DNA from: QZLE01 sp033852075
GTDB lineage: Bacteria; Pseudomonadota; Gammaproteobacteria; QZLD01
NCBI GenBank assembly: GCA_033852075.1
Contig: JAWSVC010000023.1
Location: 1-64,000 of the forward strand
DNA length: 64,000 nt
Direction: 5' to 3'
A model generated the notes under the pieces. The model made no database searches. It was given only the letters and a program-made list of their open reading frames with translations, and had not been told where the DNA came from. Shown here piece after piece: positions 16,920-26,700 of this stretch; position 1 is the stretch's first letter, and every line of letters begins with the position of its first letter. Made by a program: the position numbers and the translations under genes.

Positions 16920-17744
16920 GTGACTGATGATTTACCTATAGGTGTTTTTGACTCAGGAGTTGGCGGCTTAACTGTTTTAAATGCCATACAGAAAATATTG
17001 CCCGAAGAAGAGCTGCTTTATTTGGGGGATACTGCACGAGTCCCTTATGGAACCAAAAGCCCGGAATCAGTTATTAAATATGCCTTGCAAGCAGCACAAG
17101 TTCTTGTTGATCGAGGTATTAAACTATTAGTTGTTGCTTGTAATACAGCTTCATCAGTTGCATTGGATGCCCTTAGAAAAGAATTTTATCCTCTTCCTGT
17201 ATTGGGAGTAGTTGAGCCTGGCGCTATAGCAAGTTGTGAAATTTCAAAAACCGGCAGAATTGCAGTAATTGGAACTGAGGGCACTGTAAATGGTATGGCT
17301 TACCAAAAGGCTATTCTTAAACTTCGTCCAGATGCTAACATTTCAGCACAACCATGTTCACTATTTGTAGCATTGGCCGAAGAAGCGTGGTGTGATGGAG
17401 AATTAGTAGAGAGAATTATCCATAAATATCTCTCTGAATTAATTGATTTGCCAGAAGATGTACGCCCTGACTGTCTTGTATTAGGTTGTACCCATTTTCC
17501 AGTTTTAGAAGATGCTATAAAAAATGTTGTTGGTGATGATGTTGAGGTTGTTGATTCTGCTGCTACAACGGCGCTAATGGTAAGAGACGAGTTAGATAGT
17601 CAGGACATGTTGCGTTCTTCAGCAACAAAAAAATTACCGCATTTTATGGTTACTGATGGGCCGGAACGATTTGCAAGAGTGGCTAAGATATTCTTTGAGA
17701 ATCCGGTAACCATTGATAATGTAGAACTTGTTGATCTTAAGTAA
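16920..17744 (+). CDS. murI: Glutamate racemase MurI
   Basis: MurI interconverts L- and D-glutamate for peptidoglycan synthesis. The product matches the family: PIGVFDSGVGGLTVL at the N-terminus, YLGDTARVPYGTKSPE, catalytic Cys in VVACNTASSVAL, GVVEPGA, and catalytic Cys in LVLGCTHFP. GTG at 16920 is chosen as the start because GGAAAA lies ~8 bases upstream and the family begins just before PIGVFDSG. A TTG at 16908 is an in-frame alternative. The product is about 274 aa, normal for the family. A short dyad (CAGATATT / AATATCTG, 17749-17770) follows. Confidence 0.95.
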   Translation: MTDDLPIGVFDSGVGGLTVLNAIQKILPEEELLYLGDTARVPYGTKSPESVIKYALQAAQVLVDRGIKLLVVACNTASSVALDALRKEFYPLPVLGVVEPGAIASCEISKTGRIAVIGTEGTVNGMAYQKAILKLRPDANISAQPCSLFVALAEEAWCDGELVERIIHKYLSELIDLPEDVRPDCLVLGCTHFPVLEDAIKNVVGDDVEVVDSAATTALMVRDELDSQDMLRSSATKKLPHFMVTDGPERFARVAKIFFENPVTIDNVELVDLK

Positions 17745-17847
17745 GATTCAGATATTAAATAAAATATCTGAGTTTGCTGACAAAGCACCATACGTTATTC
17801 CGTACAGTTATGTAGCGTGTTACACGGAATCTATAATTTGTTGATTT

Positions 17848-17880
17848 GTCTGGATACCGGCCTTTGCCGGTATGACGGTA
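17848..17880. repeat. Interspersed inverted-repeat element (GGATACCGGC...GCCGGTATGACGG)
   Basis: GGATACCGGCC-TTT-GCCGGTATGACGG belongs to the common interspersed palindromic repeats whose spurious translation reads VIPAKAGIQ. It forms a stem ATACCGGC/GCCGGTAT. It sits between murI and tsaB. A degenerate composite copy lies at 33876-33948. Confidence 0.75.
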
Positions 17881-17903
17881 TTTTTGTTTTTCGGGAGATT
17901 ATA

Positions 17904-18611
17904 TTGAAAGCAATTGCAATTGAAACAGCAACAGAGGCATGTTCGGTAGCTCTTTATCTTGACGGACAGGTCATTGAGCTGCATGAAATTGTTCCCAGAA
18001 AGCATACCGAGCGCCTATTACCTATGATTCAGCAATTACTTGACGAAGCTGGTATTGCTCTTACTCAGCTGGATTTTATTACATTTGGTAGAGGTCCTGG
18101 AGCTTTTACCGGTGTACGTATTGCAGCAAGTGCTGCTCAAGGTATAGCGCTTGGGGCAGACCTTCCTGTTGTTCCTATATCTACTTTAGCGATTTTAGCG
18201 CAGGGTTGTTATGAAAATTATCATTCCACAACCATTCTATCTGCAATTGATGCCAGAATGGGAGAGGTATATTGGTCTATTTATAAACCTGAACCAACTG
18301 GTACAGGTATTGTAGATATTGCGCAAAAAGAAGAGGTGATAGATCCAGCCAAGGTAACTATAAGCGCTGAACTAACCGATAATATTTCAGCTGTTGGAAG
18401 TGCATGGACAACTTATCATAAACAATTAACATCTTTATGCAGTCAACCAATTAACCAGTACGATCCTGATATATATCCGCATGCTAAACACCTTATTAAG
18501 TTAGCTGTTAGCAAGTTTGCTGGTGGTGAAGTAGTTGCTCCGGAATTAGCGTTACCTGTATATCTACGTGATAATGTCGCTAAAAAAAGCACTAAATCCC
18601 CTTTATCCTGA
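17904..18611 (+). CDS. tsaB: tRNA threonylcarbamoyladenosine biosynthesis protein TsaB
   Basis: TsaB partners TsaD in forming t6A37 on ANN-decoding tRNAs. The product is 235 aa: KAIAIETATEACSVAL start, HTERLLPMIQQLL, and the family signature FGRGPGAFTGVRIAAS, then AIDARMGEVYW. TTG at 17904 is chosen because GGGAG lies upstream at normal spacing and the family starts exactly there. Longer frames would run through the repeat at 17848-17880. TsaB is inactive by itself (ASKHA fold without its own catalysis). Confidence 0.93.
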   Translation: MKAIAIETATEACSVALYLDGQVIELHEIVPRKHTERLLPMIQQLLDEAGIALTQLDFITFGRGPGAFTGVRIAASAAQGIALGADLPVVPISTLAILAQGCYENYHSTTILSAIDARMGEVYWSIYKPEPTGTGIVDIAQKEEVIDPAKVTISAELTDNISAVGSAWTTYHKQLTSLCSQPINQYDPDIYPHAKHLIKLAVSKFAGGEVVAPELALPVYLRDNVAKKSTKSPLS

Positions 18612-18636
18612 TTTAATTTATTTATGAGATAATAAT

Positions 18637-20538
18637 ATGCCTTTAGTAACTCTGGATAGTGTATCTATCGCCTTTGGCGTTAATCAGCTTTTAGACAATG
18701 CTAATTTAACCATTGAGCCAAGCGAACGCATTTGTGTAATTGGTAGAAATGGAGAGGGAAAATCAACTCTATTGAAGATTATACAAGGCATAGTAAAGCC
18801 TGATAGCGGTGATGTTAATGTCCAAAGCGGAGTTAAAATTAGTGCGTTAGAACAAGATGTACATACCGACTCCAATATATCCGCATATCAGGAAATTACC
18901 AACGGTTTAGGAGAAATTAAAGATTTACTTAACTCCTATCACCAACTAGTAACAAATCAAGAGTTATCAGAATCAGACCTTAAGGATTTAGAACGTATCC
19001 AGCATGAATTAGAAGCAAATGATGGTTGGAATATGTCCAATCGTGTCGATTCAATCATCACTAGACTTGAGCTTGATGCTGAAGCAGAATTATGCGATCT
19101 ATCCGGAGGCTGGTTAAGGCGGGTATTTTTAGCAAAGGCATTAATTTCTGAACCAGATCTTCTTCTTTTAGATGAACCTACTAACCATCTTGATATTGAA
19201 GCCATTGAATGGCTGGAAGAGTTTTTGCTGGATTATCGTGGCGGTATTTTATTTATCACGCATGATAGGTCTCTGTTGAAGAAGTTGGCAACGCGCATAG
19301 TTGAAATAGATAGAGGGATATTAAGTTCATGGCCAGGTGATTATGAAAATTATCTACGCAGAAAAGATGAAGTGGCTAATGCTGAAGAATTAGCAAATAG
19401 ACGTTTCGACAAAAAGCTGTCCCAGGAAGAAACCTGGATTAGACAGGGGATAAAAGCCAGACGTACTCGTAATGAAGGACGTGTTAGAGCCCTATTGTCC
19501 ATGCGAGAGGAGTTTAAAAAGCGAAGGTCTAAACAAGGTAATGCATCGTTTTCTATCGAAGAAGCTGAACGTTCCGGCAAGATTGTTCTTGAAGCATATA
19601 AGATTCATTATGCGTGGGATGATACTAAAATTGTGGATGGACTGTCGTTAAAGGTTTTACGTGGTGACAGAATAGCCTTAATTGGCCCTAATGGTTGCGG
19701 AAAAACCACCTTGCTTAGGATTCTATTAGGTGAACTAGAGCCGCAGCAAGGCAAGGTGAAATTTGGTACAAAATTGGAGGTATCTTATTTCGATCAGTTA
19801 CGGAATACCTTGAATCTTGAAGAATCTGTTATTGATAATGTTGCTGAAGGGAGTGACTTTATTGAGGTTGGTGGATCCAAAAGACACATTATGGGTTATC
19901 TTTCGGATTTTTTATTTACTCCGGAACGCGTGCGAACACCAGTAAAGGCCCTTTCTGGTGGTGAGCGTAATAGATTACTTTTAGCTCGTTTATTTTCGAA
20001 ACCAGCAAACGTATTAGTGTTGGATGAGCCTACAAATGACCTTGATATAGAGTCATTAGAACTTTTAGAAGAAAAGCTAGCTGATTTTACCGGTACTATA
20101 ATTATAGTTAGTCATGACAGAAGCTTTTTAGATAACGTTGTTACAAGCTCTTTATATTTTGAGGGTGACGGTAAGATTGGATACCATGTTGGTGGATATT
20201 CAGATGCCAAAACTGCTGTTGATGCCAGAACAAAACAGATAAAAATCGAGCAGCAGAACCAAAAAGTTGTAGATGCACCAAAACCTAATAAAGAACGTCA
20301 AAAAACCCAGAGTAAAAAGTTATCTTATAAAGACCAGAGGGAACTAGATTCACTGCCTGCAAAAATGGAAGAGTTGGAGAATAAGATTGATGAGTTGCAG
20401 GCCGAGACTTCCAGTCAGGAGTTTTATCAGAAGAATAGGGAAGTAGTAGCCAATAAGCTTTCTGAGTTGGAGAATCTTCAGGCAGAGTTTGATGAGATGT
20501 TTATGCGCTGGGAAGAATTGGAGAGTAAGGTTTCATAG
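18637..20538 (+). CDS. uup: ABC-F ATPase Uup
   Basis: This is a 633-aa soluble tandem ATPase without membrane segments. ABC1 has Walker A GRNGEGKST, signature LSGGWLRR and Walker B LLLLDEPTNHLD. ABC2 has GPNGCGKTT, LSGGERNRL and LVLDEPTNDLD. The interdomain linker has the RR/KK-rich arm of ABC-F factors (RQGIKARRTRNEGRVRAL). A C-terminal coiled coil (~560-633; MEELENKIDELQAE) is typical of Uup, a branched-DNA-binding and ribosome-associated factor linked to transposon precise excision. The length equals E. coli Uup. Confidence 0.93.
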   Translation: MPLVTLDSVSIAFGVNQLLDNANLTIEPSERICVIGRNGEGKSTLLKIIQGIVKPDSGDVNVQSGVKISALEQDVHTDSNISAYQEITNGLGEIKDLLNSYHQLVTNQELSESDLKDLERIQHELEANDGWNMSNRVDSIITRLELDAEAELCDLSGGWLRRVFLAKALISEPDLLLLDEPTNHLDIEAIEWLEEFLLDYRGGILFITHDRSLLKKLATRIVEIDRGILSSWPGDYENYLRRKDEVANAEELANRRFDKKLSQEETWIRQGIKARRTRNEGRVRALLSMREEFKKRRSKQGNASFSIEEAERSGKIVLEAYKIHYAWDDTKIVDGLSLKVLRGDRIALIGPNGCGKTTLLRILLGELEPQQGKVKFGTKLEVSYFDQLRNTLNLEESVIDNVAEGSDFIEVGGSKRHIMGYLSDFLFTPERVRTPVKALSGGERNRLLLARLFSKPANVLVLDEPTNDLDIESLELLEEKLADFTGTIIIVSHDRSFLDNVVTSSLYFEGDGKIGYHVGGYSDAKTAVDARTKQIKIEQQNQKVVDAPKPNKERQKTQSKKLSYKDQRELDSLPAKMEELENKIDELQAETSSQEFYQKNREVVANKLSELENLQAEFDEMFMRWEELESKVS

Positions 20539-20768
20539 CTTTTCGTTATATTGAATAGGTGATCCAATACAGTAAATCCCACAATTTCCCTTCTCGAATC
20601 AAAGTGTTTATCAGTTAAAATCGTAATTTAATTATGATGTTGCTGGGCGGGATTATTCGATTCTCATAGGGAAATTGGGGAGCCCTATTTCATTAAATAT
20701 AAATAACTGCCAAAGCAAGCATATTTTTGTTAATATCCACGCTCAATCCATTCTAGAATTTGTTATTT

Positions 20769-21107
20769 ATGGCTGATAAGAAAGTTTTTAAGGTTATTTT
20801 TTTAAATAGTGGCGAGATTTACGAGATTTTTGCCAAAGGTGTATCGCAAAGCGATATTTACGGACTATTGAACGTGGAAGAGTTGGTTTTTGGAGAGCGT
20901 TCAAAGGTAGTAATTGACCCTTCAGAAGAAAGATTGCAATCTGAATTTTCCGGCGTAAAACGTACCTTTATTCCACTACACTCAATTATAAGAATTGATG
21001 AAGTTGAGAAAGAAGGGGTTGGTAAGATTGTTGAAACCCAGTTTGACAAAAAGGGCGATAAGGTTGCACACTTTCCAAAGCCTACATATTCTCCTCCAAA
21101 TTCTTAA
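20769..21107 (+). CDS. DUF1820 family protein
   Basis: The product is about 112 aa from the ATG at 20769 (MADKKVFKVIF). YKVIFLN-type beginnings, FGERSKVVIDPSEERLQSEF and FIPLHSIIRIDEVEKEG mark the DUF1820 family of small, soluble gammaproteobacterial proteins with unknown function. It is often beside translation genes, as here (18 bases before prfC). A TTG at 20760 would add three residues; neither start has a strong Shine-Dalgarno. Confidence 0.88.
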   Translation: MADKKVFKVIFLNSGEIYEIFAKGVSQSDIYGLLNVEELVFGERSKVVIDPSEERLQSEFSGVKRTFIPLHSIIRIDEVEKEGVGKIVETQFDKKGDKVAHFPKPTYSPPNS

Positions 21108-21125
21108 ACTAATTTAGGTTTTTTA

Positions 21126-22709
21126 ATGAGCACAATCCAAGATCAATGCGCAAGAAGAAGAACGTTCGCGATCATCTCTCACCCGGACGCTGGTAAAACC
21201 ACAGTAACTGAAAAACTGCTGTTATTCGGGCATGCGATTCAGATGGCCGGAACGGTAAAGGGCAAAAAGGCAGCTCGTCATGCGACATCTGACTGGATGG
21301 AGCTGGAAAAGCAGCGTGGTATCTCGGTTACTTCATCGGTAATGCAGTTTCCATATAAAGATCGCATTGTGAACCTTTTGGATACCCCGGGGCATGAGGA
21401 TTTCTCTGAAGATACCTATCGTACTCTAACTGCCGTAGATTCTGCGTTGATGGTTATTGACTGCGCAAAAGGAGTAGAGGAAAGAACCATCAAATTAATG
21501 GATGTGTGCCGTTTACGTGACACCCCAATTTTTACATTTATCAACAAGCTTGACAGGGAAGGGCGTGACCCGATCGAACTGCTTGATGAAGTTGAAGATG
21601 TTTTGAAGATAAAATGTGCTCCTATGACATGGCCAATTGGCATGGGGAAAGGGTTTAAAGGGGTCTATCATATTTACAATGATACGATTCACCTGTATCA
21701 GCCAAGTGTTGATGGCAAAATCCAGGAAATAGAGGTTATTGAAGGGATAAATAACCCGGGATTCGATGCAAAATTGCCAGGTATTGCAGAGGAATTTCGT
21801 GAAGAACTGGAACTGGTTCAAGGTGCGAGTCACGAATTTGATTTAGAAGAATACCTGGCAGGTAGATTATCACCGGTGTATTTTGGTTCTGCTATTAATA
21901 ATTTTGGTGTAGAACTACTATTATCGGACTTTGTTGAATATGCCCCTTCGCCTTTATCTCGTAATACAGAAGAACGTGAGGTCGATCCTAATGAGGAAAA
22001 ACTAAGTGGGTTTGTGTTTAAAATTCAGGCAAATATGGATCCTCAACACCGCGATCGAGTTGCATTTTTCCGAGTTTGCTCAGGTAAATTTACGACCGGA
22101 ATGAAAATGAAGCACGTGCGTATTGGTAAAACAGTACAAATAGCTAATGCCCTTATGTTTTTTGCTTCTGATAGAGGGCATGTAGAAGAGGCGTATCCTG
22201 GCGATATTATCGGCTTGCATAATCATGGAACTATCAAGATAGGTGATACCTTTACTCAGGGTGAAAACCTTAAATTTACCGGTATTCCACATTTTGCACC
22301 AGAGCTATTTCGTAGGGCGAGACTTAAAGATCCTCTAAAGATGAAAGCGCTATCAAAAGGTTTGGAGCAACTTTGTGAGGAAGGCGCCACTCAGTTATTT
22401 AAGCCGTTGATTAATAATGACCTTATTTTGGGTGCGGTTGGTATTCTTCAGTTTGATGTTGCAGCTCATAGGCTGCAAAATGAATATAATGTTGAATGTG
22501 CTTTCGAAACGGTTTCTGTTGCTACGGCGCGCTGGATCAATTGTAATGATCCGGTAATGCTAAAAAAGTTTAAAGATAAAAATCAGGCTAATTTGGCAGA
22601 AGATCATGCAGGAGATCTGGTTTATATTGCTCCAAGTATGGTTAATTTGAATCTTACTATGGAACGCTGGCCAGAAGTTGAGTTTTTAGCTACAAGAGAG
22701 CAGGCTTAA
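21126..22709 (+). CDS. prfC: Peptide chain release factor 3
   Basis: RF3 is the GTPase that recycles RF1/RF2 from terminated ribosomes. The product is 527 aa: G1 SHPDAGKTT, the switch region RGISVTSSVMQFPY, G3 DTPGHEDFSEDTYR, G4 INKLDREGRD, then domains II and III with GAVGILQFDV. The length and motif order match PrfC rather than EF-G or LepA. AGGTTTTTTA precedes the ATG. It is probably co-transcribed with the DUF1820 gene. Confidence 0.97.
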   Translation: MSTIQDQCARRRTFAIISHPDAGKTTVTEKLLLFGHAIQMAGTVKGKKAARHATSDWMELEKQRGISVTSSVMQFPYKDRIVNLLDTPGHEDFSEDTYRTLTAVDSALMVIDCAKGVEERTIKLMDVCRLRDTPIFTFINKLDREGRDPIELLDEVEDVLKIKCAPMTWPIGMGKGFKGVYHIYNDTIHLYQPSVDGKIQEIEVIEGINNPGFDAKLPGIAEEFREELELVQGASHEFDLEEYLAGRLSPVYFGSAINNFGVELLLSDFVEYAPSPLSRNTEEREVDPNEEKLSGFVFKIQANMDPQHRDRVAFFRVCSGKFTTGMKMKHVRIGKTVQIANALMFFASDRGHVEEAYPGDIIGLHNHGTIKIGDTFTQGENLKFTGIPHFAPELFRRARLKDPLKMKALSKGLEQLCEEGATQLFKPLINNDLILGAVGILQFDVAAHRLQNEYNVECAFETVSVATARWINCNDPVMLKKFKDKNQANLAEDHAGDLVYIAPSMVNLNLTMERWPEVEFLATREQA

Positions 22710-22743
22710 TTAAAGATATTGCGTTAAGCAATTAAAGCAGAGT

Positions 22744-22772
22744 GGGCACGACAGATATTATGCATCGTGCCC
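22744..22772. terminator. Bidirectional terminator-like hairpin between prfC and the convergent gene
   Basis: An 8-bp GC-rich stem GGGCACGA / TCGTGCCC with a 13-base loop lies between convergent genes. There are no long T tracts, so termination strength is uncertain. Confidence 0.6.
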
Positions 22773-22781
22773 AAATAGATA

Positions 22782-23636
22782 TTAGTCTTCTAATGATTTA
22801 AATGCAGAATCCCTGCGTTTCATATCATCATCAAGGTTTAGTTTTACATCAACACGAGATACATCCTGATTATCATCCTCAATTTCATCTTCACCCATAG
22901 TCTCTTCTTCGTATTCTTCGGCATATTCATCATCAGACTCATCTTCATCGGAAGTCAAAGTTGAAGTTGTTTGCGCTGAAGATACATCTTGATCACCTGA
23001 ATAATTATCTGAATAAGCAATATTTGCTTCATCTCCACAGTCAACTTGTGCAGTACTCATAAGCTTTTTTTGCTCAGAAACAAAATTAATGTATTTATTA
23101 TCCTTGCTAACTTCTTGTCCAGCAGTTAATAAAGCTTCTAGATGCATCTTGGCTGCGTTATATTCAGCTCGTGCTGTAGGTTCACAAGGCATAGGAATTG
23201 TAAGGTCTACTCTGGAATATTTTTCTAAATATGTGTTAAACATATTCTCAGCGATCTTTTTGGGTTCAAGTATGCTCACAGTATCTTTAATAGATGATCT
23301 GAATGAGTCTAAAAGCTTTTTCTGCTCCTTAAACTGATCTTCTTTAACTTTAAGTTCAATCTCCAGTTTAGTTAACTCGGCCTCATAAGCCTCTAGTTGA
23401 GCCTTGTCTTTATTAACTCCAATTTGTTTGAACTCAATTGAAGCGGCCTGACGATAGAGTAGATCTTCTCTATCATTCATATCCTGCTCTTTTTCAGAAA
23501 ACTTTAGATATAAAAATCCGCCAGCAATAAATTCAATAACTGCAACAAGTACTAAAACAGTAATAATTATTCCTATTGAAGTATGCTTCTTTGTATTTTT
23601 CGCTTGTTTATCGTTTATTTCTTCAACTTTTTCCAT
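22782..23636 (-). CDS. Single-pass membrane protein with coiled coil and acidic C-terminus, unknown
   Basis: The product is 284 aa. A cytoplasmic Lys-rich N-terminus is followed by one TM helix at ~22-44 (IGIIITVLVLVAVIEFIAGG). A coiled coil covers ~48-115 (KAQLEAYEAELTKLEIELKV), then a segment with two cysteines (~153 and ~200). A very acidic tail covers ~225-260, rich in Asp/Glu (DEYAEEYEEETMGEDEIEDD). By the positive-inside rule the coiled coil and tail are outside the cytoplasm. I recognise no family. It follows metH by ~70 bases in the same direction, but there is no functional link I can argue. Confidence 0.6.
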   Translation of the reverse strand: MEKVEEINDKQAKNTKKHTSIGIIITVLVLVAVIEFIAGGFLYLKFSEKEQDMNDREDLLYRQAASIEFKQIGVNKDKAQLEAYEAELTKLEIELKVKEDQFKEQKKLLDSFRSSIKDTVSILEPKKIAENMFNTYLEKYSRVDLTIPMPCEPTARAEYNAAKMHLEALLTAGQEVSKDNKYINFVSEQKKLMSTAQVDCGDEANIAYSDNYSGDQDVSSAQTTSTLTSDEDESDDEYAEEYEEETMGEDEIEDDNQDVSRVDVKLNLDDDMKRRDSAFKSLED

Positions 23637-23709
23637 GCGTTGACTCTTTTTGTTCTATTTAAAATTATTTATAACCTAGCTAAAGGGATCCGTTCCGGAT
23701 ATAACTACA

Positions 23710-26700
23710 TTACTTATTGATTTTATACCCTATTACCGGTGATAGCCATCTTTCAGCATCACTTTTGCTCATGTTTTTACGTTTTGCGTAATCTAAGAGC
23801 TGATCACTATCGATTTTACCTATGCCAAAATATTCAGATTCGTGGTGTGAAATATAGATACCACATACGGAAGAAACAGGGGTCATGGCATAATTTTCTG
23901 TTAGTGAAACGCCAATCTTTTCTTCAACATTAAGAATATCCCAGATAATTTGTTTTTCAGTATGATCTGGTGTAGCTGGGTAACCAGGTGCAGGGCGGAT
24001 ACCATCAAAATTTTCCGCTAACACGCTTGCTATATCAATTTCGCAAGTTTGTTCGTAACCCCAATAGAAATTTCTTACTATTTGATGCAGATATTCGGTA
24101 TAAGCTTCAGCGAATCTATCAACTATAGACTGGAAAAGTAATTCCGAATACAGGTCTCCATCTTCCTTATATTTTGCAATTTGCTTATCAGCGCGATGTC
24201 CTGCAGTTACCGCAAATAGACCAATGTAGTCATCTTCAATGCCTTTAGGTGCTACATAATCAGCAATGCAACGATTTGCAGATTTTCCATGTTTATCATT
24301 CTGTTGGCGCAGGAAGCTAAGGTTGCCAATAATGTTTTTTCGGTTTTCGTCCGCATAAATTTCAACATCATCACCAACTGCATTTGCAGGGAATAGACCC
24401 AATACCGCTTCTGCATCAATAAGATCTTCTACAATGATTTTATTGATCATTGCCTCTGCATCAGCGCGCAAATTTTCTGACTGTTCAATTTCTAATGAAC
24501 ATTGCGTATTGCAACCACAGTCACAACCTCTTTGATGTTTGATATGCCACTGCTCAAGAAAAGCCTTCCAATCAATAAATTCAGCAATAGGTTGAAGTGG
24601 TTGATCAGTAAGGACTTGTATTCCAAGTTGTTGTGGAACCGGTGGTTCGTAATTATCCCAATCTATTTTTATTGGATTATTTCTCGCCTCTTCAAGTGAG
24701 ATGAATTTACGGTTCTCTGTTCTTTTGTTATGGCTATCTCTTAGCGCTTGATATTCTTTGTCAAGTTGCTTGATGAAACCTTCTTTATCCTTAAGAATTC
24801 TGGCGATTGAAGTAGCCGCAAGGGTTGCATCAGCCGTATGTACGCACGGCTGGCTATATAAAGGATCAATCTTAACCGCTGTATGTACCTTTGATGTCGT
24901 CGCTCCACCTACAAATAGAGGTATATCAAATCCTTGCTTTTCCATCTCTTCGGCAACAAAGCACATTTCATCAAGTGAAGGTGTGATTAGACCGGATAGG
25001 GCGATGATATCAACATTTTCTTTGCGGGCTGCTTCTAGAATTTGCTCACAAGGAATCATAACTCCAAGATCAATAACCTCAAAATTATTACATTGAAGGA
25101 CTACACCTACAATATTTTTGCCAATATCATGTACATCACCCTTAACTGTAGCAATGAGGACTTTACCATTACTTTTTGCAGCAGAACCACTTTGCTCTTC
25201 TTCAATGTAAGGAAGCAGATATGAAACAGCTCTTTTCATGACGCGAGCAGACTTTACTACTTGTGGCAGAAACATTTTTCCGGCGCCAAATAGTTCTCCA
25301 ACGGAGTTCATGCCATTCATTAATGGACCGTCAATTACGTCTATTGTTTGCGATGCAGCCAGTCGTGCTTCTTCTACATCTTGTTCAAGGAATTCTGTAA
25401 TACCTTTAACTAAGGCGTGTGATAGTCGCTCTGAAACAGGTTTTTCTCTCCATTCAAGCGCTTTAGCATCATCTTTAGTTGCGTCTGAGTTAATACTATC
25501 AGCTATCTCAAGCAGCTTTTCAGTTGCATCAGCAGATTTATTAAATAAAACATCTTCAATTGCTGTTCTAAGAGCGGGATCAACCTCATCATAAATCTCA
25601 AGTTGGCCAGCATTAACAATTCCCATATCCATACCGGCTTGCCCTGCATGGTATAAAAATACAGCATGGATCGCTTCGCGCATTGGGTTGTTGCCGCGAA
25701 AAGAGAAGGAGATATTACTTACACCACCGCTTATCATTGCGTACGGCAGAGTTTTTTTAATTTCAGTTGTAGCTTCTATTAAATCAATGCCATAACGAGC
25801 ATGCTCTTCAATACCGGTGCCAATAGCAAATATATTTGGATCAAAAATGATATCTTCTGGTGGAAACCCAACCTTATTTACCAGAATATCGTACGATCTG
25901 CTACAGATCTCAATTTTACGGTTTTTTGTTTCTGCTTGACCTGTTTCATCAAAGGCCATTACAACAGTTGCAGCGCCAAATTTCCTGATTTCTTTGGCTT
26001 GCGCAATAAACTTTTCTTCACCTTCCTTAAGGCTAATAGAGTTAACAACTGGTTTACCAAGCACGCATTTAAGGCCAGTTACAATAACATCCCATTTAGA
26101 GGAATCTATCATTATTGGCACTTTACAGATATCAGGTTCAGATGTTATTAAATTAATAAATGTCTGCATCTCATGATTTGCATCCAACATCCCTTCATCC
26201 ATATTTATATCGATAATATGGGCGCCATCTTCAACCTGAGTACGCGATATATCCAGAGCTGTTTCGTAATCTTTTTCTTTGATTAAACGCTTAAATTTAG
26301 CTGAACCGGTAACATTATTGCGCTCACCAACATTTATAAAAAGCGATTCACTATCAATATTCAGTGGTTCAAGCCCACTAAGACGGCATGCTTTATTTAT
26401 TGATGGTTTTACGCGTGGGGGAAATTCTTTTACAGCATCAGCAATTGCAGATATGAATTCTGGAGTTGTTCCGCAGCAGCCACCAACTATGTTAAGAAAA
26501 CCGGATTCAGCCCACTCTTTAATAAATCCTGCCATCTCTTCAGGTGGTTGGTCGTATTCACCAAATTCATTTGGCAGCCCGGCATTAGGATGGGCGCTGA
26601 TAAAAAATTCTGATTTTTCTGATAGCTCTTTAATGTGTGGGCGCATTTGTTCAGCACCAAGTGCGCAGTTAAGGCCAATAGAGATCGGTTTTGCGTGCGC

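Noticed and set aside
17820..18005. Minus-strand ORF containing VIPAKAGIQT
   Set aside because: This is the well-known spurious translation of an interspersed palindromic repeat, not a gene.
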